Shown: positions 4,592 through 5,592 of the stretch, one piece after another
How the letters are laid out: every line of letters begins with the position of its first letter
How positions within the stretch are numbered: position 1 is the stretch's first letter
Origin: JABMPX01 sp964649795
GTDB lineage: Bacteria; Patescibacteriota; Minisyncoccia; Portnoybacterales; UBA2143
Length of the DNA stretch: 5,592 nt
Reading direction: 5' to 3'
Assembly (NCBI GenBank): GCA_964649795.1
Contig: CAZYQY010000023.1
Location: forward strand, 1-5,592
Made by a program: the position numbers and the translations under genes
Notes under the pieces: model-generated
Database searches by the model: none
What the model saw: the letters and a program-made list of their open reading frames with translations, nothing else
Told to the model about the DNA's origin: nothing

Positions 4592-4623
4592 AAAATAACC
4601 GTTATTTTATGCGGTTATTTTTT
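4592..4623 (+). terminator. Intrinsic terminator of the rpsB-to-tRNA-Trp transcript
   Basis: AAAATAACCG (4592-4601) pairs perfectly with CGGTTATTTT (4612-4621) around a 10-base loop and runs into T residues up to 4623. The stem has only three G-C pairs, but the position directly after the last tRNA and directly before the next promoter supports the call. It is the only terminator-like structure seen between rpsB and this point. Confidence 0.8.
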
Positions 4624-4624
4624 A

Positions 4625-4654
4625 TTGGCAATGGATATTTAAGTTTGCTATAAT
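4625..4654 (+). promoter_or_regulatory. Sigma-70-like promoter of the dihydroorotate dehydrogenase gene
   Basis: TTGGCA (4625-4630, 5 of 6) and TATAAT (4649-4654, perfect) are separated by 18 bases. The -10 box ends seven bases before the ATG at 4662, so transcription is expected at about 4661-4662, giving a leaderless mRNA. The -35 box begins two bases after the T-run of the preceding terminator. Confidence 0.78.
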
Positions 4655-4661
4655 TATACTA

Positions 4662-5585
4662 ATGTTTAAAACTAAAATATCTAAAATAGAATTAGATTCA
4701 TACATTTTCAATGCTTCTGGTCCAAATGATTCAACACTTAAAGAATTAGAAATTATTGCTAAATCAGATTCATCTGCAATTATGATGAAATCATGTACGA
4801 TTAAACCAAGAAAAGGCAATCCAAGTCCAAGATACAAACGATTACCGTTAGGGTCTATTCAAAGTATGGGATTACCTAATTTAGGTTATCAAAAATATAT
4901 AGAGTTTGCTTCTGAATTAAAAAAATATAATAAACCAATAATTGCCAGTGTTGCAGGTTTTTGCGATAAGGATTATATAAAAATAACTTCAGCTTTTCAA
5001 AAGAGCAAAGTTGATTTAATAGAGATAAATTTATCTTGTCCGAATATAGAAGGGAAGTCGCAAATTGGATATAATTTTAAACAAGTAGAGAAAATCCTGA
5101 AAAAGATTTCTAATTTAGGCAAAAAACCAATTGGGCTAAAGCTTCCACCTTATTTTGATTTTAGTCATCAAAAACAAATGGCAGAATTAATAAAAAAACA
5201 TAATGTTTCTTTTATCACTTGTATAAATTCAATAGGGAATACTTTGATTATTAACCCTAAAAAAGAAACAACGATAATAAAATCAAATAAGGGATTTGGA
5301 GGTCTCTGCGGAGATTATATAAAACCAATAGCTCTGGGGAATATTAGGGCTTTTTACGAACTTTTAAAAAACAAGGTCTCTATTATTGGCGTCGGAGGAA
5401 TAAAATCAGGATTGGATGCTTTTGAATTTTTGCTTGCTGGAGCAGATGCTGTTCAAGTAGCTACGATTTTTGAAAAAGAAGGTCCAGTATGTTTTAGAAG
5501 GATAGATAGAGAATTAGGTAAGATTTTAAAAAGAAAGAACTATAATTCTTTAAAAAAAGTAAAAGGAAATTTAAAATTTTTGTAG
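4662..5585 (+). CDS. pyrD: Dihydroorotate dehydrogenase, class 1A (fumarate type)
   Basis: This FMN enzyme oxidises dihydroorotate to orotate in pyrimidine synthesis; class 1A members are soluble homodimers that use fumarate. The 307 residues align end to end with the Lactococcus PyrDA pattern as I recall it: NASGPN (17-22), K43 in MMKSCT, GNPSPRY (52-58), SMGLPNLG (68-75), INLSCPN (122-128) with the class 1 catalytic base C126, KLPPYFD (160-166) with FMN-binding K160, INSIGN (188-193), GFGGLCGDYIKP (211-222) and GVGGI (243-247) for FMN phosphate. There is no N-terminal membrane helix (so not class 2), and C126 instead of Ser agrees. Position 67, an orotate-binding Asn in class 1A, is Gln here. 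The gene stands alone, with its own promoter and no pyrK or other pyr neighbour in view. Family and class are confident; activity is inferred. Confidence 0.93.
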   Translation: MFKTKISKIELDSYIFNASGPNDSTLKELEIIAKSDSSAIMMKSCTIKPRKGNPSPRYKRLPLGSIQSMGLPNLGYQKYIEFASELKKYNKPIIASVAGFCDKDYIKITSAFQKSKVDLIEINLSCPNIEGKSQIGYNFKQVEKILKKISNLGKKPIGLKLPPYFDFSHQKQMAELIKKHNVSFITCINSIGNTLIINPKKETTIIKSNKGFGGLCGDYIKPIALGNIRAFYELLKNKVSIIGVGGIKSGLDAFEFLLAGADAVQVATIFEKEGPVCFRRIDRELGKILKRKNYNSLKKVKGNLKFL

Positions 5586-5592
5586 ACATTAA

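Noticed and set aside
4622..4837. Minus-strand 71-codon open frame opposite the start of the dihydroorotate dehydrogenase gene
   Set aside because: It is antisense to a secure gene, covers its promoter, and shows no recognisable family feature.

Overview
The window looks like a piece of a small, AT-rich, gene-dense genome of the Patescibacteria (Candidate Phyla Radiation, probably Parcubacteria-like) type. This is an inference from the strong A/T bias, near-zero intergenic spacing, shortened translation factors (an EF-Ts of 149 residues and an RF1 without its first domain), absence of clear Shine-Dalgarno sites, and a membrane-anchored TPR protein behind rpsB-tsf. It is also clearly a scaffold: 100 Ns lie at 4178-4277, and the 55 bases on either side of them are identical. 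Every CDS closes with TAA or TAG and reads without in-frame TGA, so the ordinary bacterial code (table 11) applies.

Left half, minus strand (73-2000): rpmE (bL31), prfA (RF1) and trpS (tryptophanyl-tRNA synthetase) form one overlapping operon read right to left. rpmE and prfA overlap by 8 bases, prfA and trpS by 20. A nearly perfect 52-base palindrome at the extreme left edge lies just beyond the trpS stop.

Centre, plus strand (2078-4623): rpsB (uS2), tsf (EF-Ts), an unnamed membrane-anchored TPR protein, tRNA-Thr(UGU), tRNA-Tyr(GUA), tRNA-Thr(GGU), rpmG (bL33, too short for usual ORF cutoffs) and tRNA-Trp(CCA) run without any visible internal terminator, then end in an intrinsic terminator. 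The two operons diverge from a 77-base region with back-to-back sigma-70-like promoters whose predicted start points fall at, or within a few bases of, the start codons.

Right end (4625-5585): a consensus-like promoter starts directly after the terminator and drives a class 1A (fumarate-type) dihydroorotate dehydrogenase, again with a predicted leaderless mRNA.

Functionally the window is a translation block (three ribosomal proteins, an elongation factor, a release factor, an aminoacyl-tRNA synthetase and its cognate tRNA-Trp, three other tRNAs) plus one pyrimidine biosynthesis enzyme. I see no defence system, mobile element, CRISPR array or other new multi-gene system. The points most worth following up are the RF1 lacking domain 1, the consistent leaderless architecture, rpmG set between two tRNAs with almost no spacer, and the probably artificial duplication of tRNA-Thr(GGU) around the gap.
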